Of a DNA stretch of 64,000 bases, positions 37,899 to 47,478 are shown in pieces. The notes beneath the pieces are model-generated. The model was not told the DNA's origin. It did no database searches and worked only from the letters and a program-made list of their open reading frames with translations. Position numbers and translations under genes: made by a program. Positions within the stretch are counted from its first letter, which is position 1; each line of letters opens with the position of its first letter. Origin of the DNA: Thermochromatium tepidum ATCC 43061 (GTDB lineage: Bacteria; Pseudomonadota; Gammaproteobacteria; Chromatiales; Chromatiaceae); assembly GCF_009664085.1 (NCBI RefSeq), contig NZ_CP039268.1, positions 357,501 through 421,500 of the forward strand, in the 5' to 3' direction.

Positions 37899-40160
37899 AT
37901 GCTCGAATCACTCCGGCGCATCGTTCAGGAAGTCAACAACGCACCTGACCTGGAGCAAGCGCTTTCAATCATCGTAAGGCGTGTCAAGCAGGCCATTGGC
38001 GCCGATGTCTGCTCGGTCTATCTCAACGATTACGACAATCATCGCCATGTCCTGCACGCCACCGATGGGCTGCGCCAGGATGCCGTGGGACGGGTACAGC
38101 TTGAACTCGGACGTGGACTGATCGGACTGGTCAGTGAGCGCGCCGAGCCGATCAACCTCGACGACGCGGCCAATCATCCGCGCTACGAGTGCATCATCGA
38201 TATCGGCGAGGAGCGTTATCACGGTTTTCTCGGGGCGCCTATCATCCAAAATCGCAAGGTGCTCGGCGTCTTGGTGCTACGCCAGCGCCAACGGCGTCAT
38301 TTCGGCGAGGACGAGGTCACCTTCGTAATGACCCTGGCCTCGCAGCTGGCCGGGGCCATCACCTTCGCCCGCACCAGCGGCGAGCTGGCGCGTCTGCAGG
38401 ACGGTGGCATCCCGCAACGCTTTCTGCCGGGATTGCCTGCCTCTCCGGGCATCGGTCTCGGGCAGGCGGTGGTGGTCTATCCGCCCGCCGACCTGGACGC
38501 GGTGCCTGATCGACGTCCCGAGGATCCGGAGGCCGAGGCGGAGACCTTCCTGCGCGCCGTGCGCGAGGTCGCTGCGGATCTCGACCGCTTTGCCGGGCGC
38601 ACCCAGGTCCATCTGCGCATCGAGGACATGGCGCTGTTCGACGCCTGGCGCCTGATGCTGGAGAGCGACACCCTGATCGAGGGTACCCTGTCGCGGATTC
38701 GCGCTGGCAACTGGGCGCCCGGTGCACTCCGTGAGACCATCGCCGAACACGCACGGGTGTTCGACGCCATGGATGATCCCTATCTACGCGAACGGGCCAC
38801 AGACGTGCGCGATCTGGGGCGCTGTATCCTGATGCATCTCCAGAACCGCGCCGGCGCGCCGATCCAGTATCCGCCGCGCACCATCCTGGTGGGGGAGGAG
38901 ATCAGCGCCATGCAGATTGCCGAGGTGCCGCGCGAGAGGCTCGTCGGGATCGTGTCTACCGCCGGCTCTGGGTCGTCCCATGTCGGCATCCTGGCACGCG
39001 GTATGGGCGTGCCGGCGGCCATGGGGGTCTCGGATCTGCCGGTGGGGCGGGTCGAGGGGCGCGAGATGGTGGTCGACGGCTATCGCGGGCGCGTCTATGT
39101 CTCGCCTGGGCCGGCCGTGCGGTTGGAGTACCAGCGTCTGGCCGACGATGACGCGGCCCTGACCAGCGAGCTACAAGCCCTGAGTCATCTGCCGGCCGAG
39201 ACCACCGACGGCTACCTGATCCCGCTCTATCTCAATACCGGTCTGGTATCCGAGAATCGCCCGCTCGGTATCGAGGAGTCGGCCGGCGTCGGTCTCTACC
39301 GCACCGAGCTGCCTTTTATCGTGCGCGACAGCTTTCCGAGCGAGGCGGCGCAGATGGCCAACTATCGGCATGTGCTGGAACTGTTTGCGCCACGCCCCGT
39401 GACCATCCGGACCCTCGACATCGGTGGCGATAAGCCGCTGCCATATTTTCCGATGCAGGAGGACAATCCCTTCCTCGGTTGGCGCGGCATTCGGATCACA
39501 CTCGATCATCCCGAGATCTTTTTAACTCAGGTGCGTGCGTTGCTGCGTGCAGCCATCGGGCTCGACAATTTGCAGCTCCTGCTGCCCATGGTCAGCACCG
39601 TCGGCGAGGTCGATGAGGCCCTGATGCTGATCCGACGCGTCCATGACGAGCTGTTGGAGGAGGGTTATCAGGTGCGGATGCCGCCGGTCGGGGTCATGAT
39701 CGAGGTGCCAGCCGCGGTCTATCAGGCCGAGGCCCTGGCACGCCGGGTCGATTTTCTGTCGGTGGGGACGAACGATCTGACGCAATATCTGCTGGCCGTC
39801 GATCGCAACAATCCGCATGTCGCCAAGCTCTACAATGAATACCACCCGGCGGTGCTGCGCGCGCTGTTGCAGACCCTGACCGGGGCCCGGCTCCACGGCA
39901 AGGAGGTCAGCGTCTGCGGTGAGATGGCCGGCGATCCCCTGGCAACCTTTCTGCTGTTGGGTATGGGGGTACACAGTCTCAGCATGGGGGCCGGCAGTCT
40001 GCCTCGAATCAAAAAGGTCATCCGCAGCATCAGCCGGGCGCGAGCGCGCGAGGTCCTCAGAGTGGCCCTGCAATGTGAAGATGCCAACTCGGTGCGTCGA
40101 CTATTGCTCAACGCGCTGGAGGGCGTCGGTCTCGGGAGTCTGGTGCGACCAGGCCGCTAG
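37899..40160 (+). CDS. ptsP: PTS-Ntr enzyme I, phosphoenolpyruvate phosphotransferase
   Basis: A 753-residue regulator enzyme that takes phosphate from PEP to NPr in the nitrogen PTS. An N-terminal GAF domain (about 15-165) senses small molecules. The enzyme I part follows with the phospho-His in GSGSSHVGILARG, the PEP-binding GVGLYRTELPFI and the catalytic stretch VGTNDLTQYLLAVDR plus CGEMAGDP. ATG 37899 gives the usual start MLESLRRIVQEVN; earlier in-frame starts add unlike sequence. Its stop overlaps the converging glcD stop in a CTAG. Confidence 0.94.
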   Translation: MLESLRRIVQEVNNAPDLEQALSIIVRRVKQAIGADVCSVYLNDYDNHRHVLHATDGLRQDAVGRVQLELGRGLIGLVSERAEPINLDDAANHPRYECIIDIGEERYHGFLGAPIIQNRKVLGVLVLRQRQRRHFGEDEVTFVMTLASQLAGAITFARTSGELARLQDGGIPQRFLPGLPASPGIGLGQAVVVYPPADLDAVPDRRPEDPEAEAETFLRAVREVAADLDRFAGRTQVHLRIEDMALFDAWRLMLESDTLIEGTLSRIRAGNWAPGALRETIAEHARVFDAMDDPYLRERATDVRDLGRCILMHLQNRAGAPIQYPPRTILVGEEISAMQIAEVPRERLVGIVSTAGSGSSHVGILARGMGVPAAMGVSDLPVGRVEGREMVVDGYRGRVYVSPGPAVRLEYQRLADDDAALTSELQALSHLPAETTDGYLIPLYLNTGLVSENRPLGIEESAGVGLYRTELPFIVRDSFPSEAAQMANYRHVLELFAPRPVTIRTLDIGGDKPLPYFPMQEDNPFLGWRGIRITLDHPEIFLTQVRALLRAAIGLDNLQLLLPMVSTVGEVDEALMLIRRVHDELLEEGYQVRMPPVGVMIEVPAAVYQAEALARRVDFLSVGTNDLTQYLLAVDRNNPHVAKLYNEYHPAVLRALLQTLTGARLHGKEVSVCGEMAGDPLATFLLLGMGVHSLSMGAGSLPRIKKVIRSISRARAREVLRVALQCEDANSVRRLLLNALEGVGLGSLVRPGR

Positions 40161-41542
40161 ACGGGCAGCGACTTGCCGGGATTGAGGATGCCGGCCGGGT
40201 CGAACTGGGCCTTGATGGCATGCATCAACTGCACTGAGACTGGATCGAGCTCTCGATCGATGAAGTCGCGTTTTTCCAGTCCAACGCCGTGTTCACCAGA
40301 GAGCGTCCCACCGAGTTGCAACACCAGGGCAAAGACCGCCTCCAGACAATCCGAGGCACGCGCGACCTCGGCGGCGTCGTCCGGGTCGATCAGCAGATTG
40401 ACATGGATGTTGCCATTGCCGGCATGGCCGAAGTTGACGATGCGGATGCCGGTCTCGTGCGCTAACTGCTCCAGCCTGGCGATGAACTCGCCCATGTGCG
40501 AGACCGGCACCACCACGTCCTCGTTGATCTTCTTCGGCGCGATGTGACGCAGGGCCGGGGAGAGCGCCTTGCGCGCCTTCCAGAGCATCGTCACTTCATC
40601 TGCCGTCTCCGCGAGCCGCAGTTCCAACAGGCCGGTTACGCGCGCCGCCTCGCCGACGGCGCGCTGGGCCTCTTGGATACAGGCCGCTGGGCCATCGACC
40701 TCGATCATCAACAGGGCCCCGGCCCCGTCCGGCAGGTCGAGTTCGGAATAGCGGCTGACCATCTCGATTGCCGAACCATCCATGATCTCCAGCGCGCAGG
40801 GCGTGACTGGCTGGGCCATGATGGCCGAGACTGCGCGTGCGGCGCTGTGGATGTCGGCATAGGTCGCGCGCAGGGTGCGCTTGGCCTCCGGGAGCGGGGT
40901 GAGCTTGAGCCTGGCCTCGGTGATGAGCGCGAGCGTGCCCTCAGAGCCGATGATGAGTCGCGTCAGGTCATAGCCGACCACGCCCTTGGTGGTCAGTACG
41001 CCGGTCTGGAAGACCTCGCCCGTGCCACTCACCGCGCGCAGACCCAGGGTATTCTCACGCGGGGTACCGTATTTGACCGCACGCGGACCGGCCGAGTTGT
41101 AGGCCAAGTTGCCGCCCAGGGTGCAGACCTCGGCGCTGGTCGGGTCCGGGGGCCAGAAGAACCCCGCCGCGGCGAGGGTCTGTTGCAACCGGGCGTTGGT
41201 CACCCCGGGCTCGACCACCGCCAGCCGGTCGCCGGGCTCGATGCACAGAATCCGATCCATGCGTTCGAACGAGAGCACGACCCCGCCACGATCGGGCACC
41301 GTGGCCCCCGTGGTGCCCGTGCCCAGCCCCCGCGCGATCAGCGGCAGCCCGGACGCGGCGCAGAGCCGGACCAGGGCGGCGATCTGGTCCTCGTCACGCG
41401 CAAAGACGACCGCCTGGGGCAGCGCCTGACGGCGGCTGTTGTCATAACCGTAGGGCCAGCAGTCGGCCGGATCGGTCAGCAGGGCGCCGGTGCCGGCGAT
41501 CCGCGCCAGTTCGGCGCGCAGTCCAGCGGTGAGTTCACGCAT
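40157..41542 (-). CDS. glcD: FAD-linked D-2-hydroxy acid dehydrogenase, GlcD type
   Basis: A 461-residue FAD-binding (PCMH-type) oxidase related to glycolate oxidase subunit GlcD and D-lactate dehydrogenases. FAD contacts are GLGTGTTGATVP, CTLGGNLAYNSAGPRA and KGVVGYDLTRLIIGSEGTL; NFGHAGNGNIHVN and GTLSGEHGVG are the substrate and metal-binding His motifs. No glcE or glcF partner is nearby, so exact substrate and electron acceptor are open. ATG 41542 overlaps the end of dolP by eight bases. Confidence 0.88.
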   Translation of the reverse strand: MRELTAGLRAELARIAGTGALLTDPADCWPYGYDNSRRQALPQAVVFARDEDQIAALVRLCAASGLPLIARGLGTGTTGATVPDRGGVVLSFERMDRILCIEPGDRLAVVEPGVTNARLQQTLAAAGFFWPPDPTSAEVCTLGGNLAYNSAGPRAVKYGTPRENTLGLRAVSGTGEVFQTGVLTTKGVVGYDLTRLIIGSEGTLALITEARLKLTPLPEAKRTLRATYADIHSAARAVSAIMAQPVTPCALEIMDGSAIEMVSRYSELDLPDGAGALLMIEVDGPAACIQEAQRAVGEAARVTGLLELRLAETADEVTMLWKARKALSPALRHIAPKKINEDVVVPVSHMGEFIARLEQLAHETGIRIVNFGHAGNGNIHVNLLIDPDDAAEVARASDCLEAVFALVLQLGGTLSGEHGVGLEKRDFIDRELDPVSVQLMHAIKAQFDPAGILNPGKSLPV

Positions 41543-42143
41543 TAGGCGTCCAGTATTCGAAGAGTTTGACCACGGTGCGCACGCCCGGCACATAGCGCAC
41601 GCGCTCGGCGACGAGATCGGCCTCGCGCGGCGTGACCAGTCCGAGCAGATAGAGTACGCCATCCTCGACCACGATCTTGACGCGGGTCGGATCGAAATCG
41701 GGCAGCTCGATACCGGCCAGCTCCAGTTTGGCGCGCGAGGCGATATAGGCATCCTCGGACTGGCGGCTCATCCCGATGCGCGGCCCGACACGCACCTCGT
41801 CGATCACGCGCGCGACCCTGGGCAACCGGCTGATCCGCTCGGCGGCACGCCGCGCGAGCGCTGCTGATTCGGCCTGACCGGTGAGCAGGACGCTGCGGTT
41901 GTAGCTAGTGACGACGAGACGCGCGCCGTCGCGGAGTTCGCGATCTTGGAAGATCGCCTGGGCGGCGGCAAGCTCGATGTATCGATCATCGAGGATGGCT
42001 TGAGTCGGGCGACGATCATGGATGGCCGAGGCACCGACGACCGCCGCGCCACCCACGACCAGGGGCGCGCACCCTGCTGCCGAGAGCGCAGACACGAGTA
42101 TGACGCCTGCCAGAGTGATCGGCTTCAAGTGTGTTCTATTCAT
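41535..42143 (-). CDS. dolP: BON-domain outer-membrane lipoprotein (DolP/YraP-like)
   Basis: A 202-residue lipoprotein. The signal peptide ends in lipobox SAAGC (Cys25). Two BON domains follow: DDRYIELAAAQAIFQDRELRD onward and DAYIASRAKLELAGIELPDF onward, with VVVEDG-type strands. DolP supports outer-membrane integrity in E. coli. The neighbourhood (lpoA, yraN, then this gene, with rsmI divergent) matches the E. coli rsmI-lpoA-yraN-diaA-dolP locus, except that diaA is absent. Confidence 0.88.
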   Translation of the reverse strand: MNRTHLKPITLAGVILVSALSAAGCAPLVVGGAAVVGASAIHDRRPTQAILDDRYIELAAAQAIFQDRELRDGARLVVTSYNRSVLLTGQAESAALARRAAERISRLPRVARVIDEVRVGPRIGMSRQSEDAYIASRAKLELAGIELPDFDPTRVKIVVEDGVLYLLGLVTPREADLVAERVRYVPGVRTVVKLFEYWTPNA

Positions 42144-42210
42144 TGGGATCGCTGGTCTTGAGGACCAATGGCAACCGTTCTGACCTGGATCGGGTGAAGA
42201 CTGGTTCAGT

Positions 42211-42585
42211 CTAGAGCGAGAACGCCTGTCGGATCCAGTGGATGTCATCCTGGGCGCCGATGGCCACGACATCGAACCGACAGGCCAGCTGGGTCGGATA
42301 GAGAGAGAGATAGTGTTGGGCCGCCAGGATCAGACGCCGTTGTTTGCGCGCATCCACAGTCGCCTCTGGTGTGCCGAAACGCATCGAGCGCCTGTAGCGC
42401 ACCTCGACGAACACCAGGGCGGCCTTGTCGCGCATCACCAGGTCGATCTCGCCGAAGCGGGAGCGCTGATTGCGAGCGACCAGCCGTAACCCCCGCTCGA
42501 TCAGGAACGACTCGGCCAGACGCTCCTTGGCCTCGCCGATCGCGTGCGAGTTTGGGTGCGATCGGCTTCGAGTGCGCGTGTTCAT
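42211..42585 (-). CDS. yraN: YraN family protein (UPF0102)
   Basis: A 124-residue nuclease-fold protein of unknown function. RGLRLVARNQRSRFGEIDLV, FVEVRYRRSMRFG and RKQRRLILAAQHYL carry the conserved Glu, Asp and Lys-like residues of a restriction-type active site. The start overlaps the lpoA stop (ATGA). Confidence 0.92.
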   Translation of the reverse strand: MNTRTRSRSHPNSHAIGEAKERLAESFLIERGLRLVARNQRSRFGEIDLVMRDKAALVFVEVRYRRSMRFGTPEATVDARKQRRLILAAQHYLSLYPTQLACRFDVVAIGAQDDIHWIRQAFSL

Positions 42586-44444
42586 TCGGAACCGATCGCC
42601 GAATCGTTCCTGGCGCGCGCCCCATCTGGCCGTTCCGCTCCATCGGCCAGGCGTGGGCCGCGCTCGGTAAAGCGTCCGAGCACTAGCTGACGGGTGATCC
42701 GGCCCAGGGGGTCGATCGCCAGGCCGCCGGTCTGACCAGGAAAGTAGGCGCCTGGATTGGCGGCCAGCTCGGACAGACGCGGTATCAGGTGATAGGCATC
42801 CAGGCCCATGGCATAGAGTCGGGCGAGTGGACCCGAGGCGCTGGCCGTCTGGCTCATGGCCGTGCCGCGTGCCAGCGGCCCTTCGCCGCCGAGGCCGAGC
42901 ATCCAGGGGATATCGACGAAATAGAGCCCAACCAGCGTCTTGTCGGCGGTGGCGTCGAAGCGACCTGAATAGACATGGGAGGTCGAAATGACGATTAAGG
43001 GGCGAGTCTGGAGCGCCTGGATCCGGGGATGGAGTTTACGCGCCATCTCGGCAGTGGCAACCAGGAACAGCAGGTCGGCCGGCTGGCCACCCATGAGCCG
43101 GCCCAGGGTCTGGTCGTAACTCGATCCGGCCGGATCATAACTGGCCTGACCGGCCAGGGTTCCGCCCTGAGCGCGCCACCGGGCACTGAAGGCCTGCGCC
43201 AGGCGCCGACCCCAGGCATCGTTCGGATGCAAAACGAGTGCGCGTCTGGCACCCAGGGCGATTCCCTTGTTTGCGGCCTCGGACGCCTCGTTTTCGGGCG
43301 AGAGCGCAAATTGGAACAGGTTGAGGGCGCGTCGCTCGGTCCGGGTGGATTCGTTCAGCGCTAGCGTGGGGACCTGGAGTGTCTTGGCCTCGATCAGGGC
43401 ATCGACAGCGGGTTTTTCGAGCGGACCGATCACGGCGTCGGCGCCGCGCGCGATGGCGGCAGCATGCAGCGCGCGCACCCGTTCGGCATGGGTGCTGTCG
43501 GCGAAATCCAGTGACAGCCGCCGATCGACTGGATCCAGGCGGCTGGCGGCCTGGATCCCATCGCGTACGGCCTTGGCGGCCGCAGCGAAACGCCCGCCGT
43601 TGGGGAGCATCACGGTCAGGTGCCGACCCTGCATGTCTCCGCCGGCCTCGTTGCCGGCATAGGCGCGCGCCAGCTCGGGGAGCGCCGGATGTGCGGTCCG
43701 ACGCTGGCGCCATTGACGATAGGCCACGTCCAGTCGCTGGGGATCGGCACCATGGCTTCGTGTCAGCTGGGCGATCTCGGCCCAGCCACTCATGGCACCG
43801 AGGTCGGCCCTGCTGAGCCTCATCAGCTCGTCCTCGCCGATCAGGGCCAGTGTCGCGACCAACGACACCTGATTGTTCAATCGCGCCGCCCCATCGAGCA
43901 GACCATCGAGTTTGGCGAGCGACTTGGCCGAGGCGATCGGGTCATTGTCGATACGCTGTGCCGCCGCCAGCAGGCCAAGGCGTCGAATCTCGAGCGGCTT
44001 GGCCAGGAGGGGGAGTCGCTTCAGCGTCGCGATGGCCGATTTGGGTTGTCCCGCCACTAGATCGAGCTCGGATTCGAGTAGTTGCGATCGTTCTAACTGG
44101 CCGCCGACGAGCTCGCCCGACGCGAGTCCGGCGAGCGTCTCGCGCGCCTGGCGTGTCCGACCGCCGGCCAGATAGGCCTGGGCGGCCTTGAGTCTGAGCT
44201 CAGCCCTGGCTGGAGGTTGGGCAAGATTCGCTGACTCCAGGTAGAGCCGGGCGGCCTGGTCGACCTGTCCCTGAGTCTCCAAGGTGGTGGCCCGGCGCAG
44301 TTCGGCGGTGGGGACGCTCGCCAGCAGACTGGATGGATCCTGGAACGGCTGGACGGCACAACCCGACAAGAGCATGGCGGTGAGGAGGCAGCCGACCAGT
44401 CGACGCTGGAAAAAAGCGGTACGGTCGATGCGGTTTTTGGGCAT
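42582..44444 (-). CDS. lpoA: Penicillin-binding protein activator LpoA
   Basis: A 620-residue outer-membrane lipoprotein that activates PBP1a in E. coli. Signal peptide with lipobox LLSGC (Cys29). The N-terminal third is helical TPR-like; the C-terminal part is a periplasmic-binding-protein-like fold (VMLPNGGRFAAAAKAVRDGI, DAVIGPLEKPAVDAL, LVLHPNDAWGRRLAQAF). ATG 44444 gives the signal peptide directly. It diverges from rsmI with 41 bp between, and heads the lpoA-yraN-dolP-glcD minus-strand unit. Confidence 0.92.
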   Translation of the reverse strand: MPKNRIDRTAFFQRRLVGCLLTAMLLSGCAVQPFQDPSSLLASVPTAELRRATTLETQGQVDQAARLYLESANLAQPPARAELRLKAAQAYLAGGRTRQARETLAGLASGELVGGQLERSQLLESELDLVAGQPKSAIATLKRLPLLAKPLEIRRLGLLAAAQRIDNDPIASAKSLAKLDGLLDGAARLNNQVSLVATLALIGEDELMRLSRADLGAMSGWAEIAQLTRSHGADPQRLDVAYRQWRQRRTAHPALPELARAYAGNEAGGDMQGRHLTVMLPNGGRFAAAAKAVRDGIQAASRLDPVDRRLSLDFADSTHAERVRALHAAAIARGADAVIGPLEKPAVDALIEAKTLQVPTLALNESTRTERRALNLFQFALSPENEASEAANKGIALGARRALVLHPNDAWGRRLAQAFSARWRAQGGTLAGQASYDPAGSSYDQTLGRLMGGQPADLLFLVATAEMARKLHPRIQALQTRPLIVISTSHVYSGRFDATADKTLVGLYFVDIPWMLGLGGEGPLARGTAMSQTASASGPLARLYAMGLDAYHLIPRLSELAANPGAYFPGQTGGLAIDPLGRITRQLVLGRFTERGPRLADGAERPDGARARNDSAIGSE

Positions 44445-44485
44445 GATTCCGTGTTTCTTGTGTAAAGTCTGCTGGAGGGCGGAAG

Positions 44486-45346
44486 ATGCGACAACAGGCT
44501 GGGATACTATACGTAGTGGCCACTCCGATCGGCAATCTTGGCGACCTTGGCGAGCGCGCGCGCCTTGTGCTCGGCGAGGTCGATGCCATCGCCGCCGAGG
44601 ATACGCGCGCAACCCGGCGTCTGCTTGCGCACTTTGGGATCTCGGCCAAGCTGATCGCCTATCACGATCACAACGAGTCCGAACTCACGCCGCGTCTGCT
44701 GGACATGCTGGACTCCGGGCGGAGTCTGGCTCTGGTCTCGGACGCGGGTACGCCCCTGATCAGCGACCCTGGCTATACCCTGGTCGCGGCAGCGCGCGCG
44801 CGCGGGCTGACCATCGTGCCCATTCCGGGCGCAAGCGCGGTCATCTGCGCGCTCTCGGCCTCCGGGCTGCCGAGCGACCGTTTCCTCTTTCTCGGTTTTC
44901 CACCCCGCGCCCAGGCGCGACGTCGTGCCTGGATCGAGTCGGTTGCCCGTGAGCCGGGGACACTGGTCCTCTACGAGAGCGCCAAGCGGGCACTAGAGAC
45001 CCTGCGCGACCTGCGGGCCGTCCTCGGTGATCAGCGACGCCTGGTCATCGCGCGCGAGCTGACCAAGCAGTTTGAGACCTTTCTGCTCGGTTCGGCTACC
45101 ACGCTGATCACGCGCCTGGAATCCGACCCCGAGCAACAGCTCGGCGAGATGGTGATCCTAGTTGAGGGTTGTCCGGACTCTGAGACCCAGACCGCGCACA
45201 ATGAGTCCATTCGGGTGCTGCGTATCCTCAGCGAGTCCATGCCACTGCGTCAGGCCGCGGCCCTGACCGCCCGGCTGACCGGATCCAAGAAGAATGCCCT
45301 CTACCGTTTGGGGCTGGAACTGGGGCTCGGGGTCAAGTCCCCCTGA
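44486..45346 (+). CDS. rsmI: 16S rRNA 2'-O-ribose C1402 methyltransferase
   Basis: A 286-residue SAM-dependent enzyme that methylates the ribose of C1402 in 16S rRNA. YVVATPIGNLGDLGERA, AAEDTRATRRLLAHF, VSDAGTPLISDPGY and PIPGASAVICALSASGLP are signature stretches of the tetrapyrrole-methylase-like fold. GGAGG stands upstream of ATG 44486. rnpB follows after 64 bp. Confidence 0.96.
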   Translation: MRQQAGILYVVATPIGNLGDLGERARLVLGEVDAIAAEDTRATRRLLAHFGISAKLIAYHDHNESELTPRLLDMLDSGRSLALVSDAGTPLISDPGYTLVAAARARGLTIVPIPGASAVICALSASGLPSDRFLFLGFPPRAQARRRAWIESVAREPGTLVLYESAKRALETLRDLRAVLGDQRRLVIARELTKQFETFLLGSATTLITRLESDPEQQLGEMVILVEGCPDSETQTAHNESIRVLRILSESMPLRQAAALTARLTGSKKNALYRLGLELGLGVKSP

Positions 45347-45396
45347 TGGATCGGCCCGATCGTGCGTAAGACACGCCAGCGCTCGCTGTGCTTTGT

Positions 45397-45402
45397 TAAA
45401 AT
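45397..45402 (+). promoter_or_regulatory. Candidate -10 element of rnpB
   Basis: TAAAAT, 5 of 6 to consensus, eight to ten bases before the RNase P RNA. No convincing -35 is visible 17 bp upstream. Confidence 0.4.
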
Positions 45403-45410
45403 GTCACACC

Positions 45411-45772
45411 TTAAGGAGTTGGCCAGACAGTCGCCCCTTCCGCGCGGCAGGGGAGGAAAGTCCGGGCTCCATCGGGCAGGGTGCCAGGTAATGCCTGGGG
45501 GATGTGAGTCCACGGAAAGTGCCACAGAAAAGATACCGCCGGCTCCGCCGGTAAGGGTGAAAAGGTGCGGTAAGAGCGCACCGCGCTGGTGGCAACATCA
45601 GCGGCAGGGTAAACCCCACCCGGAGCAAGACCAAATAGAGGAACGAGCCGCCTTGAGCGGCGACGCGCGGCCCTTGCGTGTTCCTGGGTAGGTCGCTTGA
45701 GGCGCGCGGTGACGCGCGTCCTAGATGAATGACTGTCCTCGACAGAACCCGGCTTATCGGCCAACTCCTTAA
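45411..45772 (+). ncRNA. rnpB: RNase P RNA, bacterial class A
   Basis: About 360 nt that processes tRNA 5' ends. Terminal helix P1 pairs AAGGAGTTGGCC (45413-45424) with GGCCAACTCCTT (45759-45770). Conserved core elements GAGGAAAGTCCGGGCTCC, GCCACAGAAA, GGTAAACCCCACCCGGAGCA, AGACCAAATAG, and near the end CGACAGAACCCGGCTTA are all present and in order. Open frames through this stretch are not genes. Confidence 0.97.
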
Positions 45773-46087
45773 CTCTACTCCCCACCAACCGCTCGGGATG
45801 ACCACGCTCAACCGAGTGCGACATAAATTTCTTTTTTCTTAAAGATTTGAAACATAAAGCTCGCTCATTTTATGAGCCGATTGGCTCAGATTTTTGAATC
45901 AAAATCCGTTTTTATTCTTCTATATCCGTCTTAGCTCAAGCCTGTAAGTTGCTGACTCTGCAAGGGTAACGGCCAAAGCATTTCTTGACGTCGCCCCACT
46001 CCCTCTCTAACATGGCCACCAAAGTGGGAGAAAGTGGGGCATTGGGTAGCGAGGTGCCAGGGCGAGTCATCCTCAAGTGAGGCGCCA
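45773..46087 (+). promoter_or_regulatory. rnpB-mraZ intergenic region with mra promoter and MraZ-type repeats
   Basis: An AT-rich first half (45820-45930) shows a T-rich run after rnpB but no clear terminator stem. A promoter-like TTGACG (45985-45990) and TAACAT (46008-46013) are 17 bp apart. Just downstream come TGGGA (46025-46029), TGGGG (46035-46039) and TGGGT (46043-46047), the first two 10 bp apart. Direct TGGGN repeats are the known operator of MraZ, so autorepression of the dcw operon is inferred. Confidence 0.7.
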
Positions 46088-46543
46088 GTGTTTCGCGGCG
46101 TAACCATCGTCAATCTGGATGCCAAGGGCCGTCTGGCGATTCCCTCTAGGCATCGCGAGCAGCTAGAGGCGATGTCCGGAACACGCCTGGTCGTCACTGT
46201 GGACCGAGATCGGTGCCTGCTCCTCTATCCGGAGTCTGAGTGGGAGATTATCGAACGCAAATTCGCCACACTCCCCGCACTTGATCCCAAGGCGCGCGCG
46301 CTACAGCGCCTCTATGTCGGCAATGCCCAGGAAGTCGATATCGATATGCAGGGGCGAATCCTGCTTCCCGCCTATTTGCGCGAATTTGCCGCGTTAGACA
46401 AGCGGGTCGCCTTCGTGGGGCTGGGCGTCAAGTTCGAGCTCTGGGACGAGTCGGCCTGGCGTGCACGCACCGAGGCCGCGCTGAACGATTTGGACCTCAA
46501 TGCGCTGGCCACGGATTCGGGACTCGGTACCCTGACGTTGTGA
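46088..46543 (+). CDS. mraZ: Transcriptional regulator MraZ
   Basis: A 151-residue DNA-binding protein made of two SpoVT/AbrB-like halves ([17 protein letters not shown] and [17 protein letters not shown]), forming a ring that represses its own dcw operon. The start is taken as GTG 46088, giving the family N-terminus [12 protein letters not shown] behind GAGG; the longer frame from 46034 would run over the operator repeats. It overlaps rsmH by four bases. Confidence 0.94.
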   Translation: MFRGVTIVNLDAKGRLAIPSRHREQLEAMSGTRLVVTVDRDRCLLLYPESEWEIIERKFATLPALDPKARALQRLYVGNAQEVDIDMQGRILLPAYLREFAALDKRVAFVGLGVKFELWDESAWRARTEAALNDLDLNALATDSGLGTLTL

Positions 46544-47478
46544 GAGAAGTCGTTTTGTCGCACAAAGCCGTGTTACTGGAGGAGACAGTGTCCGCCTTGC
46601 TGGTGCAATCGGACGGAATCTATGTCGATGGTACCTTTGGACGAGGTGGACACAGTCGCGCCATCCTCGCGCGTTTGGGCACGAACGGGCGTCTGCTTGG
46701 CCTCGATCGCGATCCCGAGGCGGTCACCGCTGGCCAGGCGCTGGCCGCCGAGGACGCGCGCTTCTCGATCCATCACGGTTCCTTTGCCGATATCGACCGG
46801 CTGCTCCATGAAGCCGGTGTCGATGCGCCTCTGAATGGCCTACTGCTCGATCTCGGCGTCTCCTCACCGCAACTAGACACCCCGGGGCGTGGATTCAGTT
46901 TCATGGCCGACGGCCCGCTGGACATGCGCATGGACCCCGATAGCGGCGAATCCGCTGCCGAGTGGCTCGCGCGCGCCGAGCAGGACAAGATCGCAACCGT
47001 ATTGCGCGAGTTCGGCGAAGAGCGTTTCGCCAATCGCATCGCGCGCGCCATCGTCGCGACCCGGGCCAAAACCCCGCTGCGTACCACGGCCCAGCTGGCC
47101 GAACTGGTGGCACGTGTCGTGCCCAAGCGCGAACCGGGCAAGCACCCGGCAACCCGCACCTTCCAGGCCTTGCGCATCCAGGTCAATGGCGAGCTGGAGG
47201 CACTGCGTCGCTGTCTCGATCAGGTCTGCGATCGACTGGCGGTCGGGGGCCGGTTGGCGGTCATCAGCTTCCATTCGCTCGAGGACCGCCTGGTTAAACA
47301 CTTCATCCGGCGCGAATCCAAGGGGCCGGGGTTGCCCAAGGGTGTCCCGGCACGGGCCCTCGAGGTTCGGGGTCGTCTGCGTCCCATCGGCAAGGCGATG
47401 CGACCCTCCGCTGCCGAAGAGACGCAGAACCCGAGGGCGCGCAGTGCCATCCTACGTGTGGCGGAGCGTCTGCCATGA
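46540..47478 (+). CDS. rsmH: 16S rRNA m4C1402 methyltransferase
   Basis: A 312-residue enzyme that methylates N4 of C1402 in 16S rRNA, the partner modification to that made by RsmI encoded 1.2 kb upstream. [15 protein letters not shown] is the SAM motif; [28 protein letters not shown] and [15 protein letters not shown] are family marks. GTG 46540 overlaps the mraZ stop (GTGA); TTG 46555 is a possible alternative. Confidence 0.95.
   Translation: MREVVLSHKAVLLEETVSALLVQSDGIYVDGTFGRGGHSRAILARLGTNGRLLGLDRDPEAVTAGQALAAEDARFSIHHGSFADIDRLLHEAGVDAPLNGLLLDLGVSSPQLDTPGRGFSFMADGPLDMRMDPDSGESAAEWLARAEQDKIATVLREFGEERFANRIARAIVATRAKTPLRTTAQLAELVARVVPKREPGKHPATRTFQALRIQVNGELEALRRCLDQVCDRLAVGGRLAVISFHSLEDRLVKHFIRRESKGPGLPKGVPARALEVRGRLRPIGKAMRPSAAEETQNPRARSAILRVAERLP

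Noticed and set aside
45404-45824. Open frames on both strands through rnpB.
   Set aside because: The conserved RNase P RNA core explains the sequence fully.
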